Source: Marinitenerispora sediminis
Lineage (GTDB): Bacteria; Actinomycetota; Actinomycetes; Streptosporangiales; Streptosporangiaceae
Length of the DNA stretch: 64,000 bases
Reading direction: 5' to 3'
NCBI RefSeq assembly: GCF_003336425.1
Contig: NZ_QEIO01000005.1
Span: forward strand, 1 to 64,000
A model generated the notes under the pieces. It made no database searches, was not told the DNA's origin, and was given only the letters and a program-made list of their open reading frames with translations. Below, in pieces: positions 53,317 through 61,978 of this stretch (position 1 is its first letter; each line of letters begins with the position of its first letter). The translations under genes were made by a program, and so were the position numbers.

Positions 53317-54171
53317 CTACGCGCCCGGCAGCCAGTCCACCCGGCCGACCAGGTAGACCGAGCCGACGAAGGCGACGATGTCGATGAGCGCGTGCGCCAC
53401 CACCAGCGGCATCACCCGGCCGTACCGGTGGTAGAACCAGCTGAACACCAGGCCCATCACGATGTTGCCGAAGAACATCCCGACGCCCTGGTACAGGTGG
53501 TAGGTGCCGCGCAGCAGCGACCCCGCGAGCGCGGCCCGCACCGGTGACCAGCCGAGCTGGTCGAGGCGCAGCATGAGGTAGCCGACCACGATCACCTCCT
53601 CCAGCACCCCGTTCTTCACGGCCTGCAGGACGAGCACCGGGAGCTGCCACCAGTTCTCGTTCAGCGAGCTGGGCGCCACCGTGACCGTCAGACCCAGCCG
53701 CCAGGACACCAGGTAGACCACGAGCCCGCCCGCGCCGATGAGCGCGGCCAGCCCGGCGCCGCCCAGCAGGTCGAAACCGGGGCGGCGCAGGTCGAAGCCG
53801 ATGTCGCGCGCCGACTCCCCGCTCCTGCGCAGCAGGTACAGCACCAGCACGACGGGGGCGAAGGCGAACACCAGCGAGTACAGCTGCCGCGACAGGTCGA
53901 GCCAGGGGCGGGCCGCGTCGGCCTGCGGGCGCACCAGGTTGGCGGTCTGCTCGGCGAGCGACGCGGAGGCGGTGATCGACCCGGTGAACGAGATCACCGC
54001 CGAGACCGCGGCCGCGCCGAGCGACAGCGCGAGGACGCAGAGGATCTCGCCGCGGAGCAGGCCCGAGGTGAGCGGCACGGCGGTCGGCGGCTCCGACGCC
54101 GCCCCCGCCGGCGGCACGGCCCGCGGGGCGTGGTCGGCGGGCGGAGAGGGCTGGGGACTGGACTCGGCCAT
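53317..54171 (-). CDS. CPBP-family intramembrane protease
   Basis: A 284-residue membrane protein with about seven helices. Motif 1 is LEEVIVVGYL (the two Glu present, the usual Arg replaced), motif 2 GTYHLYQG, motif 3 HALIDI; these supply the Glu/His metal ligands. The type is common in actinobacteria; targets unknown. The N-terminal 35 residues are Pro/Ser-rich. Convergent with the transporter gene. Confidence 0.88.
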   Translation of the reverse strand: MAESSPQPSPPADHAPRAVPPAGAASEPPTAVPLTSGLLRGEILCVLALSLGAAAVSAVISFTGSITASASLAEQTANLVRPQADAARPWLDLSRQLYSLVFAFAPVVLVLYLLRRSGESARDIGFDLRRPGFDLLGGAGLAALIGAGGLVVYLVSWRLGLTVTVAPSSLNENWWQLPVLVLQAVKNGVLEEVIVVGYLMLRLDQLGWSPVRAALAGSLLRGTYHLYQGVGMFFGNIVMGLVFSWFYHRYGRVMPLVVAHALIDIVAFVGSVYLVGRVDWLPGA

Positions 54172-54312
54172 GTCGCAGATCATCTCACCGCGCGCGGCGC
54201 GGCGGCGCGGCCGGTCCCGGCGGCGCCGGGGCGCGCGGCCGTGCACGGCCGCGCACGGGCGGCCGCCGCCCTCGCGGGTGACACGGTGACCGCGAGGCCG
54301 GCGGCCGGTCGC

Positions 54313-54355
54313 GGCGGCCCGCCCCGCCCCAGCCACGAAAGCGGGGCGGGCCGCC
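54313..54355 (-). terminator. Terminator of aceA
   Basis: A perfect 15-base stem (54313-54327 with 54341-54355) and 13-base loop, 21 bases beyond the aceA stop codon on the minus strand. Very stable, without a long T-run, as is usual in high-GC actinobacteria. Confidence 0.65.
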
Positions 54356-54376
54356 CGGGGACGAGGTCCGAGTCCG

Positions 54377-55675
54377 TCAGTGAGCCGCTGCGAACTGGTC
54401 CTCTTCGGTGGAGCCGGTGAGCGCCGTGGTGGAGGCGTCGGGGGTGATCGCCGTGCTGATCCGGTCGAAGTAGCCGGTACCGACCTCGCGCTGGTGGCGG
54501 GTGGCGGTGTAGCCGGCGGCCTCGTCGGCGAACTCCGCCTCCTGCAGCCGGACGTAGGCGCTCATCCCCTCCGTCGCGTAACCCTTGGCGAGGCGGAACA
54601 TCGAGTGGTTGAGGGAGTGGAAGCCGGCCAGGGTGATGAACTGGAACCGGTAGCCCATGTGCCCGAGCTCGCGCTGGAACTTGGCGATCGTCGTGTCGTC
54701 CAGGTGCCGCCGCCAGTTGAACGACGGGGAGCAGTTGTAGGCGAGCAGCTGGTCGGGGTACTCGGCCTTGATCCGCTCGGCGAACCGGCGCGCCACCTCC
54801 AGGTCGGGGGTGGAGGTCTCCATCCACAGCAGGTCGGAGTAGGGGGCGTAGGCCAGCCCGCGCGCCACGCACGCGTCCAGGCCGTTGCGGACGCGGTAGA
54901 AGCCCTCGGCGGTGCGCTCTCCGGTGACGAACGGCCGGTCGCGCTCGTCGACGTCGCTGGTGATGAGCGTGGCGGCCTGGGCGTCGGTGCGCGCGATGAC
55001 GAGCGTGGGGACCCCGGACACGTCGGCGGCGAGCCGGGCGGCGTTGAGCGTCCGGATGTGCTGGCCGGTCGGGATGAGCACCTTCCCGCCGAGGTGGCCG
55101 CACTTCTTCTCGGACGCGAGCTGGTCCTCCCAGTGCACCCCGGCGGCGCCCGCCGCGATCATCGCCCGCATCAGCTCGAAGGCGTTGAGCACCCCGCCGA
55201 ACCCCGCCTCGGCGTCGGCGACGATCGGGGCCAGCCAGTGCGGGGCGTCCTCCTCGCCCTCCGACCAGCTGATCTGGTCGGCGCGCAGCAGCGCGTTGTT
55301 GATCCGGCGCACGACGCGCGGGACGGAGTCGGCGGGGTACAGGCTCTGGTCGGGGTAGGTCTGGCCGGCCTGGTTGGCGTCGGCGGCCACCTGCCAGCCG
55401 GACAGGTAGATCGCCTTGAGGCCGGCGCGCACCTGCTGGACCGCCTGGTTCCCGGTGAGCGCGCCCAGCGTGTTGACGTAGTCCTCGGTGTGCAGCAGCT
55501 CCCAGAGGCGCTCGGCGCCCAGGCGGGCCAGGGTGTGCTCCTCGGTGACCGAGCCGCGGAGCCGGACCACGTCGGCCGCGGTGTAGGTGCGCTCGATCCC
55601 GGCCCAGCGCGGACGCGTCTCCCACTCGTGTTGGAGCGCGGCGCTGGCCTCCTCGTACCGGCCGGTGATGCCCAT
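54377..55675 (-). CDS. aceA: Isocitrate lyase
   Basis: A 432-residue enzyme of the glyoxylate shunt, splitting isocitrate into glyoxylate and succinate. The catalytic loop [43 protein letters not shown] and [13 protein letters not shown] are intact. The start is the ATG giving MGITGRY. It is divergent from ramB, its known regulator in Corynebacterium and mycobacteria. No malate synthase gene is in the window. Confidence 0.98.
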   Translation of the reverse strand: MGITGRYEEASAALQHEWETRPRWAGIERTYTAADVVRLRGSVTEEHTLARLGAERLWELLHTEDYVNTLGALTGNQAVQQVRAGLKAIYLSGWQVAADANQAGQTYPDQSLYPADSVPRVVRRINNALLRADQISWSEGEEDAPHWLAPIVADAEAGFGGVLNAFELMRAMIAAGAAGVHWEDQLASEKKCGHLGGKVLIPTGQHIRTLNAARLAADVSGVPTLVIARTDAQAATLITSDVDERDRPFVTGERTAEGFYRVRNGLDACVARGLAYAPYSDLLWMETSTPDLEVARRFAERIKAEYPDQLLAYNCSPSFNWRRHLDDTTIAKFQRELGHMGYRFQFITLAGFHSLNHSMFRLAKGYATEGMSAYVRLQEAEFADEAAGYTATRHQREVGTGYFDRISTAITPDASTTALTGSTEEDQFAAAH

Positions 55676-55788
55676 GTCTCCCGCCTTCCGGTTGGTCCCG
55701 TCCAGGTCTGGCCGGCTGGAGATCCCACGGTCGGGCGGCCCGTCTCCCCGGGCCGGCCGACCGATCTGTTCCCCGCCGGTGCCCATGA

Positions 55789-55803
55789 TTCTTCGCAAAG
55801 ATC
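55789..55803. promoter_or_regulatory. Possible RamB box between aceA and ramB
   Basis: On the minus strand this reads CTTTGCGAAG within ATCTTTGCGAAGAAT, close to the RamB half-site (TTTGC.AA) known from Corynebacterium. It lies in the 187-base gap between the divergent genes. A second weaker copy is around 55833-55845. Confidence 0.45.
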
Positions 55804-55862
55804 GCGGGTTTTTCGACGCGCGTGCTAGTGAAGATTCGCGATTATTTCTCTACGCTGAACGC

Positions 55863-57332
55863 ATGTCGTACTTTGGGACCGAAGAAATACCGACTTTGCC
55901 GACTGATCTCGACCTCGTGACGTTCGGGCAGCGGCTGCGGCACCTGCGACGCGCGCGGGGTATGACCCTGTCGGATCTCGGCAGCCGGGTCGGTCGGGCG
56001 CCGTCCCAGCTGTCGCTGCTGGAGAACGGCAAGCGGGAGCCGAAGCTGTCGCTGCTCACCTCGCTGGCCCAGGCCCTCGGGGTCTCGGTGGAGGAGCTGC
56101 TCTCCCGGCAGCCGCCGAGCCGCCGAGCCCAGCTGGAGATCTCGGTCGAGGAGGCGCAGCGCGACCCGGTGTACCGGTCGCTCAACCTCCCGCACCTGAA
56201 GATCGGCAAGCGGGTGCCCAACGACGTGCTGGAGCACATCGTCGGCCTGTACGAGGAGCTGAAGCGGCGCAGCGCCAAGCCGACGGCCACCCCCGAGGAG
56301 GCCCGCCGCGCCAACGCCCAGCTGCGCCGCCAGATGCGCGAGCGCGACAACTACTTCGAGGGCATCGAGAAGGTCGCGCAGGAGACGCTCGACGCCATCG
56401 GCTACCGCGGCGGGGCCCTCTCCCAGGGGCAGATCCTCTCGATCGTCACCCACCACGGGTTCACGCTGCGCTACGTGCAGGACCTGCCGCGCTCGGTCCG
56501 CTCCGTCACCGACATCCGCGACCGGCGGCTCTACCTCAAGCGCGAGTCGCTGGGCATGCACACCCCGCGCACCATCCTGCTGCAGACGCTCGGCCACTTC
56601 CTGCTCGGGCACGCGCAGCCCCGCGACTTCGCCGACTTCCTCCGGCAGCGGGTGGAGGCCAACTACTTCGCCGCCGCCGTCCTCATCCCCGAGTCGACCG
56701 CCGTTCCCTACCTGCTGGAGGCCCAGCAGGCCCGCGACCTCTCCGTGGAGGACCTGCGCGACGTCTACTCGGTCTCCTACGAGACGGCCGCCCACCGGTT
56801 CACCAACCTGGCCACCCGGCACCTGGACCTCGTCTGCCACTTCATCCGCAACGACGAGACCGGGCTCATCTACAAGGCCTACGAGAACGACGGGCTCATC
56901 TTCCCCACGGACGACACCGGCGCGATCGAGGGGCAGCGGATGTGCCGGTACTGGTCGGGACGGCAGGTGTTCGCCTCACCGGACCGCTACTCGATCTACT
57001 ACCAGTACACCGACAAGCCCAACGGCACGCACTTCTGCGTCGCGCACGTCGACCCCAGCCGGGAGCGCAACTTCGCGATCACCCTCGGCGTGCCCTACAA
57101 GGAGTCGCGCTGGTTCCGCGGCCGGGAGACCACCCACCGCACCAAGTCGGCCTGCCCCACCGGCGAGTGCTGCGTCCGGCCGCCGGCCGAGCTAGCCGCG
57201 CGCTGGGAGGGCAACGTGTGGCCGTCGGCGCGGGCGCACTCCCACGTGCTCGCCGCGCTGCCGCCCGGCACCTTCCCCGGTGTGGACGAGACCGACGTCT
57301 ACACCTTCCTCGAACGCTACGCGGCGGAGTAG
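55863..57332 (+). CDS. ramB: RamB-type acetate-metabolism regulator
   Basis: A 489-residue XRE regulator of the short-chain fatty-acyl group. N-terminal HTH FGQRLRHLRRARGMTLSDLGSRVGRAPSQLSLLENGKREP, then an IrrE/DUF955-like middle (TLGHFLLGHAQPRDFADFLRQRVEANYFAAAVLIP) and a C-terminal Cys-rich part (KSACPTGECCVRP). Length and order fit RamB, which controls isocitrate lyase and acetate activation. The divergent aceA gene confirms the assignment. Confidence 0.93.
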   Translation: MSYFGTEEIPTLPTDLDLVTFGQRLRHLRRARGMTLSDLGSRVGRAPSQLSLLENGKREPKLSLLTSLAQALGVSVEELLSRQPPSRRAQLEISVEEAQRDPVYRSLNLPHLKIGKRVPNDVLEHIVGLYEELKRRSAKPTATPEEARRANAQLRRQMRERDNYFEGIEKVAQETLDAIGYRGGALSQGQILSIVTHHGFTLRYVQDLPRSVRSVTDIRDRRLYLKRESLGMHTPRTILLQTLGHFLLGHAQPRDFADFLRQRVEANYFAAAVLIPESTAVPYLLEAQQARDLSVEDLRDVYSVSYETAAHRFTNLATRHLDLVCHFIRNDETGLIYKAYENDGLIFPTDDTGAIEGQRMCRYWSGRQVFASPDRYSIYYQYTDKPNGTHFCVAHVDPSRERNFAITLGVPYKESRWFRGRETTHRTKSACPTGECCVRPPAELAARWEGNVWPSARAHSHVLAALPPGTFPGVDETDVYTFLERYAAE

Positions 57333-57437
57333 CCGGGCGCCGCCCGCTCCGGCCGCGACCGGCGCGTCGGCGGCGCCGCGGCCCCGAGCGGCGTAACCTC
57401 GGTCGCGACCAGCCGCCGGTCCGAGAAGGAGCAGGTC

Positions 57438-57845
57438 ATGACCCCAACGGCGACTCCGAGCATCATCCCGGTGCTGCGCTACCGCGACGCCCCGGCCGCC
57501 ATCGACTTCCTCACCACCGCGTTCGGCTTCACCCTGGAGTTCCGCCATCCGGAGCGGGGAGAGCGGGTCGACCACGCCGAACTGCGGTTCGGTGACGGGA
57601 TCATCATGGTCGGCTCGCCACGGGAGGGCGCCGACCCGGCTCTCGCCGACCCGCGCCCGCAGGCGGTCTTCGTGGTGGTGCCCGACCCCGACGAGCACCA
57701 CCGCCGTGCCGTGGCGGCGGGCGCCGAGATCGTCGGGCCCCCGGAGGACATGCCCTACGGTGCGCGCGAGTACATGGCCCGCGACCCGGCCGGGAACTGC
57801 TGGGCCTTCGGCACCTACTGGCGCGACGGGCAGCGCTCCGGCTGA
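57438..57845 (+). CDS. VOC-family (glyoxalase/bleomycin-resistance-like) protein
   Basis: A 135-residue protein with two VOC half-domains: SIIPVLRYRDAPAAIDFLTTAFGF and EDMPYGAREYMARDPAGNCWAFGTY, the form often annotated as PhnB-like. AGAAGGAG is 7 bases before the ATG. No specific ligand can be named. Confidence 0.88.
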   Translation: MTPTATPSIIPVLRYRDAPAAIDFLTTAFGFTLEFRHPERGERVDHAELRFGDGIIMVGSPREGADPALADPRPQAVFVVVPDPDEHHRRAVAAGAEIVGPPEDMPYGAREYMARDPAGNCWAFGTYWRDGQRSG

Positions 57846-57890
57846 GAGGTCCGGGCTCGCGCAGGGGGCGGTGGGGCGGAACGGCGCTTT

Positions 57891-57909
57891 GTGTTACCGT
57901 CGGTAACAC
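57891..57909. promoter_or_regulatory. Perfect 19-base palindrome, TetR-type operator
   Basis: GTGTTACC-GTC-GGTAACAC, exact 8-base arms, 74 bases before the acyl-CoA dehydrogenase. The TTACC/GGTAA core is typical of TetR-type regulators of fatty-acid or acyl-CoA genes. A regulator gene is not adjacent; the TetR at 60.9-61.5 kb has a different-looking site at its own promoter. Confidence 0.75.
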
Positions 57910-57982
57910 GGGCGGCTGCGCCGCCCGCCGGTGACCCACCGCCGGTGCCCCGGCCGGCGGGCCGCAGCGAAGGGCGTGGCGC

Positions 57983-59236
57983 ATGAGCGACGACATCGAC
58001 CAGGAGCCGGCCGCCGGCCCGCGACCCGGGTTCGGCTTCGAACCGAGCGCGGACGTGCGCGAGGTCCGCGACTGGGTGCACGGCTTCGCCCGAGACGTGG
58101 TCCGCCCGGCCGCCGCCGAGTGGGACGAGCGCGAGGAGACGCCGTGGCCGATCCTGCGCGAGGCGGCGAGGATCGGCCTGTACTCGCTGGACTTCTTCGC
58201 CACCCAGTGGTTCGAGCCGAGCGGGGTCGCCATCCCCGTCGTGTACGAGGAGCTGTTCTGGGGGGACCCCGGGATCGGGCTGGCGCTCACCGGGACCACG
58301 CTCGCGGCGGTCGCGATCGCCGCCAACGGCACCCAGGAGCAGCTGCTGGAGTGGGTCCCGCAGATGTTCGGTGACGCCGACGACGTCCGGCTCGGCGCCT
58401 TCTGCTCGTCCGAGCCCGACGCGGGCAGCGACGTCGGCGCGATCCGCACCCGCGCCCGCTACGACGAGGCCGCGGACGAGTGGGTGCTGGACGGGGTCAA
58501 GACCTGGGCAACCAACGGCGGCATCGCCGACGTCCACGTGGTCGTGGCGTCGGTCGACCCGGAGCTGGGTACGCGGGGGCAGGCGAGCTTCGTCGTGCCG
58601 CCCGGGACACCGGGACTCTCCCAGGGCCAGAGGTTCCGCAAGCACGGCATCCGCGCCTCGCACACCGCCGAGGTGGTGCTGGACGGCGTGCGGGTACCGG
58701 GCCGCTGCCTGCTCGGCGGCCGGGAGCGGCTGACCGAGCGGCTGGCCCGGGCACGCGAGGGCGGGCGCGCCGGCGGGCAGGTGGCGATGCGGACCTTCGA
58801 GGCGTCGCGCCCCACCGTGGGCGCCATGGCCGTGGGGTGCGCCCGCGCGGCGTTCGAGTGCGCGCGGGACTACGCCGGCGAGCGCGAGCAGTTCGGCCGC
58901 CCCATCGGGGACAACCAGGCGGTCGCCTTCACCCTCGCCGACATGGCCACCCGCATCGACGCGGCCCGCCTCCTCGTCTGGCGCGCCGCCTGGCTGAGCC
59001 GCACCGGCCGGGACTTCCGCCAGGCCGAGGGCTCGATGAGCAAGCTCTTCGCCAGTGAGACCGCGGTATGGGTGACCCAGGAGGCGGTGCGCATCCTCGG
59101 CGGCAACGGGTACACGAGGGAGTTCCCGGCGGAGCGCTGGCACCGGGACGCCGCCGTCTTCACGATCTTCGAGGGGGCCAGTGAGATCCAGCGCCTCATC
59201 ATCGGCCGCGCGGTCACGGGCCTGCCGGTGCGGTGA
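57983..59236 (+). CDS. Acyl-CoA dehydrogenase
   Basis: A 417-residue FAD enzyme introducing the alpha-beta double bond in acyl-CoA. FCSSEPDAGSDVGAIRTRA and VLDGVKTWATNGG line the active site, and FEGASEIQRLIIGRAV carries the catalytic Glu. Chain-length specificity is not clear. Behind a perfect palindrome; probably induced by its substrate through an unlinked TetR repressor. Confidence 0.94.
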   Translation: MSDDIDQEPAAGPRPGFGFEPSADVREVRDWVHGFARDVVRPAAAEWDEREETPWPILREAARIGLYSLDFFATQWFEPSGVAIPVVYEELFWGDPGIGLALTGTTLAAVAIAANGTQEQLLEWVPQMFGDADDVRLGAFCSSEPDAGSDVGAIRTRARYDEAADEWVLDGVKTWATNGGIADVHVVVASVDPELGTRGQASFVVPPGTPGLSQGQRFRKHGIRASHTAEVVLDGVRVPGRCLLGGRERLTERLARAREGGRAGGQVAMRTFEASRPTVGAMAVGCARAAFECARDYAGEREQFGRPIGDNQAVAFTLADMATRIDAARLLVWRAAWLSRTGRDFRQAEGSMSKLFASETAVWVTQEAVRILGGNGYTREFPAERWHRDAAVFTIFEGASEIQRLIIGRAVTGLPVR

Positions 59237-59668
59237 CGTTACCGCTGGTGGGGGACGCCTCTCGAAGGGGCGTTCCAGGTGGCGGACACGTTGGGCGCTG
59301 ACGGAGCACGGGAGAGTCGCCAGCGCGGGGCGCCCGTTCCAGGTGGCCCCTGGGGCCAGCGGGTAGCTGCCGTCGACGAAGTCGCGGGACTGCGGTCCAG
59401 AGCTGAGGCCCGCGCGCCGCCGCGCAACAGATCGTGTCCCCGTTCATCCGCGCGCGTCGGTGACTGCTGGCCGGGGACCGCCCCCGGGAGTGGTTTCCGC
59501 CGGGGGCCCGTGCGGATCGGACACGCGGCAGGGTGAGTACCGGGCGCTCCTCCCCCGGCGTCACCTCCCGCGGCGGTCCCCGGGCGGCGGCACCTGGTGA
59601 GGTGCGCGTGGGGAGGGCGGGTCGGCGACACGAGGAGGCCGTCCGGCCGCGGTGGCGACCAGCCTCGG
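59237..59668. other. Intergenic stretch, no gene seen
   Basis: About 430 bases between convergent acyl-CoA dehydrogenase and Gfo/Idh/MocA genes. Frames on both strands are Arg/Pro-rich without ribosome sites. CCGGGGACCGCCCCCGG near 59475 could form a small hairpin. Confidence 0.4.
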
Positions 59669-60718
59669 TCAGGCCAGCTCGGGCACCGGCACGGGGCGGG
59701 AGCCGTTGCGCAGGGATTGCGCGCCGGCCACACCGACGAGTGAGGCGGCGACGGCGGCGCGGACGCCGACCAGCGGCGGTTCGCCCCGCTCCATGGTCGC
59801 CTGGAACGCCTGAAGCAGCAGCACCGTGCCCTCGGCGGTGCGCTCCACCGTTGTTCCGTTCAGGGTCAGCGGAGGGGGCACCCGGACCTCGTCGCGGGTG
59901 ACGCCCCCCGGGCTGGCCCATGCCTCCGCTCTGAAGCGGACCGACCATGCCTGTTCGCCCGGTCCGCGGACGGATTCGGCCAGCGCGCGGCTGCCGCGCA
60001 CGGAGAGCCAACTCCAGTGGCTGTCCGGCTCGCCCTGGAGGAATCCGTGGCGGGTGACGGCCAGGGCGCCGGTGGACAGCCGCACCGTCATCACGACCGC
60101 GGCCCGCGGATCGGCCTCGTCGACGGAGAACGCGCTGACCTCCCGGGGCCAGGCGTCCGTGACCGCCAGCACCGGGGAGACGGTGTGGGTGCAGTAGGCG
60201 GTCGCGGCGATACGCCCCCGCCAGTGGGTGGAGTCGCCGATCAGCGCGGCGACCGTCTCCGGTGACATGCCGTGCAGGTAGTCGGCCTCGACCAGGCCCA
60301 CCCGTCCCACCTCGCCGGTCTCGACCGCCGCCCGGACCAGGCGTACGTGCGGGTGGAGGACGTAGTTCTCGGCGAAGGAGTAGGTCGCCGAGGAACTCTC
60401 CGCCGCCGCGATGAGCCGGCGTCCTTCCTCGTAGCTGGTGCACGCCGCCGCTTCGGACAGCACGTGCACGCCCCGCGCGAGGAAGGCGAGCGCGAGCGGG
60501 GCGTGGGCGTCGAAGTCGTTCGCGAGCACCACGCCGTCGAGTCCCAGCGTCAACAGGTCCTGCCAGCGCTCGGTGACGTCCGCTTCCGGCAGCTGCTCCT
60601 TCGCGGCGGCGAGCCGATCAGGGGCGCGGTCGCACACCGCGGCCACGTCCATGCCCACCTGGCGGCACCACTTCGCCAGGTAGAGCCCCATCTTGAGCCC
60701 CACCACTCCCACTCGCAC
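59669..60718 (-). CDS. Gfo/Idh/MocA-family oxidoreductase
   Basis: A 349-residue NAD(P)-dependent dehydrogenase. The Rossmann start is VRVGVVGLKMGLYLAKWC, with GLKMG in place of the usual GxGxxG, followed by VHVLSEAAACTSYEEGRRLI where the family has EKP. Both changes make nucleotide binding atypical. GTG with GAGGA 9 bases upstream is preferred over a longer reading. Substrate probably a sugar or polyol derivative; unassigned. Confidence 0.8.
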   Translation of the reverse strand: MRVGVVGLKMGLYLAKWCRQVGMDVAAVCDRAPDRLAAAKEQLPEADVTERWQDLLTLGLDGVVLANDFDAHAPLALAFLARGVHVLSEAAACTSYEEGRRLIAAAESSSATYSFAENYVLHPHVRLVRAAVETGEVGRVGLVEADYLHGMSPETVAALIGDSTHWRGRIAATAYCTHTVSPVLAVTDAWPREVSAFSVDEADPRAAVVMTVRLSTGALAVTRHGFLQGEPDSHWSWLSVRGSRALAESVRGPGEQAWSVRFRAEAWASPGGVTRDEVRVPPPLTLNGTTVERTAEGTVLLLQAFQATMERGEPPLVGVRAAVAASLVGVAGAQSLRNGSRPVPVPELA

Positions 60719-60892
60719 GCCGAGATCCTCGCCGAGCTCCTCGTCATCGTGCAACTCGATTAGTGCGTGGCGGCGCACCCCATGGCCGTTGCGCCCCCGA
60801 CCTCAGCGCCGGACGGCCGGCGCACCCCGCCCGTGGCGCTCCGGGGAGCGCGCGGGCCGCTCCGCGGCGTTCCGGGCTGGCTGCCGAACGGG

Positions 60893-61492
60893 TCAGGGGC
60901 GGAAGGCTCTGAGCGTGATGTCGACAAGGGAGTCGGCGTACTCCGCGGTGAGCGGGCCCGAGCGGTGCAGCCAGCGCTGGAAGAGGGGCGCGTAGAGCAC
61001 CTCCAGGACCAGGTCCAGGTCGGCGTCGGCGGCGAGCTGGCCCGCCCGCTGGGCGCTGCGCAGGCGCTCCTTCTTGGCCTCGTCGACGGGCCGGGCGAGC
61101 TTCTCCCGGTACTGGGCGGCCAGGTCCGGATCGTTGATGATCTCGTTGTTGAGCGCCCGGATCGGCTTGTCGAACTCGGCGTCGGCGAACTCCGCGGCGG
61201 TCGCGCGCATGACCGTCTTGAGGTCGGCCTCGATGTCACCGGTGTCGGGCAGCGCCATGCCCTGCCCCTCGTGGCCCTCGCTGAGCGCCAGGAAGGCGTC
61301 GAAGATCACCGCGCCTTTGGACGGCCACCAGCGGTAGATCGTCTGCTTGCCGACCCCGGCCCGGGCCGCGATGGTCTCGATCGCGACCTTGCCGTATCCG
61401 ACTTCGGAGACCAGTGCGCGGGTGGCCTCCAGGATCGCCTGCCGCGACCGTTCGCTGCGCCGGGAGTGGTCCGGCTTCCTGGTATCGGGCAT
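60893..61492 (-). CDS. TetR-family regulator
   Basis: A 199-residue repressor. HTH: ILEATRALVSEVGYGKVAIETIAARAGVGKQTIYRWWPSKGAV, a common actinobacterial type with the C-terminal TetR_C domain. Inverted repeats lie directly upstream (61511-61589), before the start of a methyltransferase pseudogene, suggesting it once controlled that gene. Confidence 0.92.
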   Translation of the reverse strand: MPDTRKPDHSRRSERSRQAILEATRALVSEVGYGKVAIETIAARAGVGKQTIYRWWPSKGAVIFDAFLALSEGHEGQGMALPDTGDIEADLKTVMRATAAEFADAEFDKPIRALNNEIINDPDLAAQYREKLARPVDEAKKERLRSAQRAGQLAADADLDLVLEVLYAPLFQRWLHRSGPLTAEYADSLVDITLRAFRP

Positions 61493-61510
61493 GGGCCCAG
61501 GCTACCAGGG

Positions 61511-61589
61511 TGACGAGACGGGACGGTTCGTTTTGAAGTGCCGTGCCGTATTCGCCACACCGAGCTGTCGAGGCGAGACGGTTCGTCTC
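61511..61589. promoter_or_regulatory. TetR operator sites between tetR and erm remnant
   Basis: GAGACG-GTT-CGTCTC (61575-61589) is a perfect 15-base palindrome. A related site, GAGACGGGACGGTTCGTTTT, lies about 60 bases left, near the tetR start, with the same ACGGTTCGT core. This is a two-site divergent-promoter arrangement. Confidence 0.7.
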
Positions 61590-61602
61590 ATTTAGGGGAT
61601 CC

Positions 61603-61978
61603 ATGACCGATGCCAGAGGACGGAGGGCCACCGGTTCCCCGCCCCGTCCCGCCCCCTCGCGCCCGGTGCGGCGGGAACGCGTTCGCGCAGGCGCCGCGAG
61701 CTCTCGTAGAACTTCCTGGCCGACCGCACCGCCCTGCACCGCTTCGTCCGGACCGCCGGGCCGCGCCCGGGCGACGTGGTCGTCGAGCCCGGCGCCGGCG
61801 ACGGCCGGATCACCGCGGCGCTGGCCCGCGCGGGCGGGTGGACGCGGTGTTCCGCGCGGCCGGCCTGGACCATTCGGCGGTCGTGGCGTTCGTGCACCCC
61901 GGCCAGCGGATCACGCTGTTCGGCGTTCTGGGGCCTGCGCAGGTCGCCCGGAACCCTCCCCAGCGATGCGGCGCGTGA
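61603..61978 (+). pseudogene. Remnant of Erm-type 23S rRNA methyltransferase
   Basis: In one frame the DNA reads RRRRELS-stop-NFLADRTALHRFVRTAG and VVVEPGAGDGRITAALARAGG, the N-terminal SAM-binding start of Erm (normally RRELSQNFLAD). The stop is TAG (61707-61709) where CAG for Gln is expected. In another frame it ends VDAVFRAAGLDHSAVVAFVHPGQRITLFGVL, like the Erm C-terminus (..VHPGQW..LF). The central 130 or more residues are missing. So a nonsense change, a large deletion and a frameshift have destroyed it. It overlaps the end of the opposite XRE gene. Confidence 0.75.

Noticed and set aside
54380-55828. 482-residue + strand frame
   Set aside because: Antisense to isocitrate lyase, whose catalytic motifs are intact.
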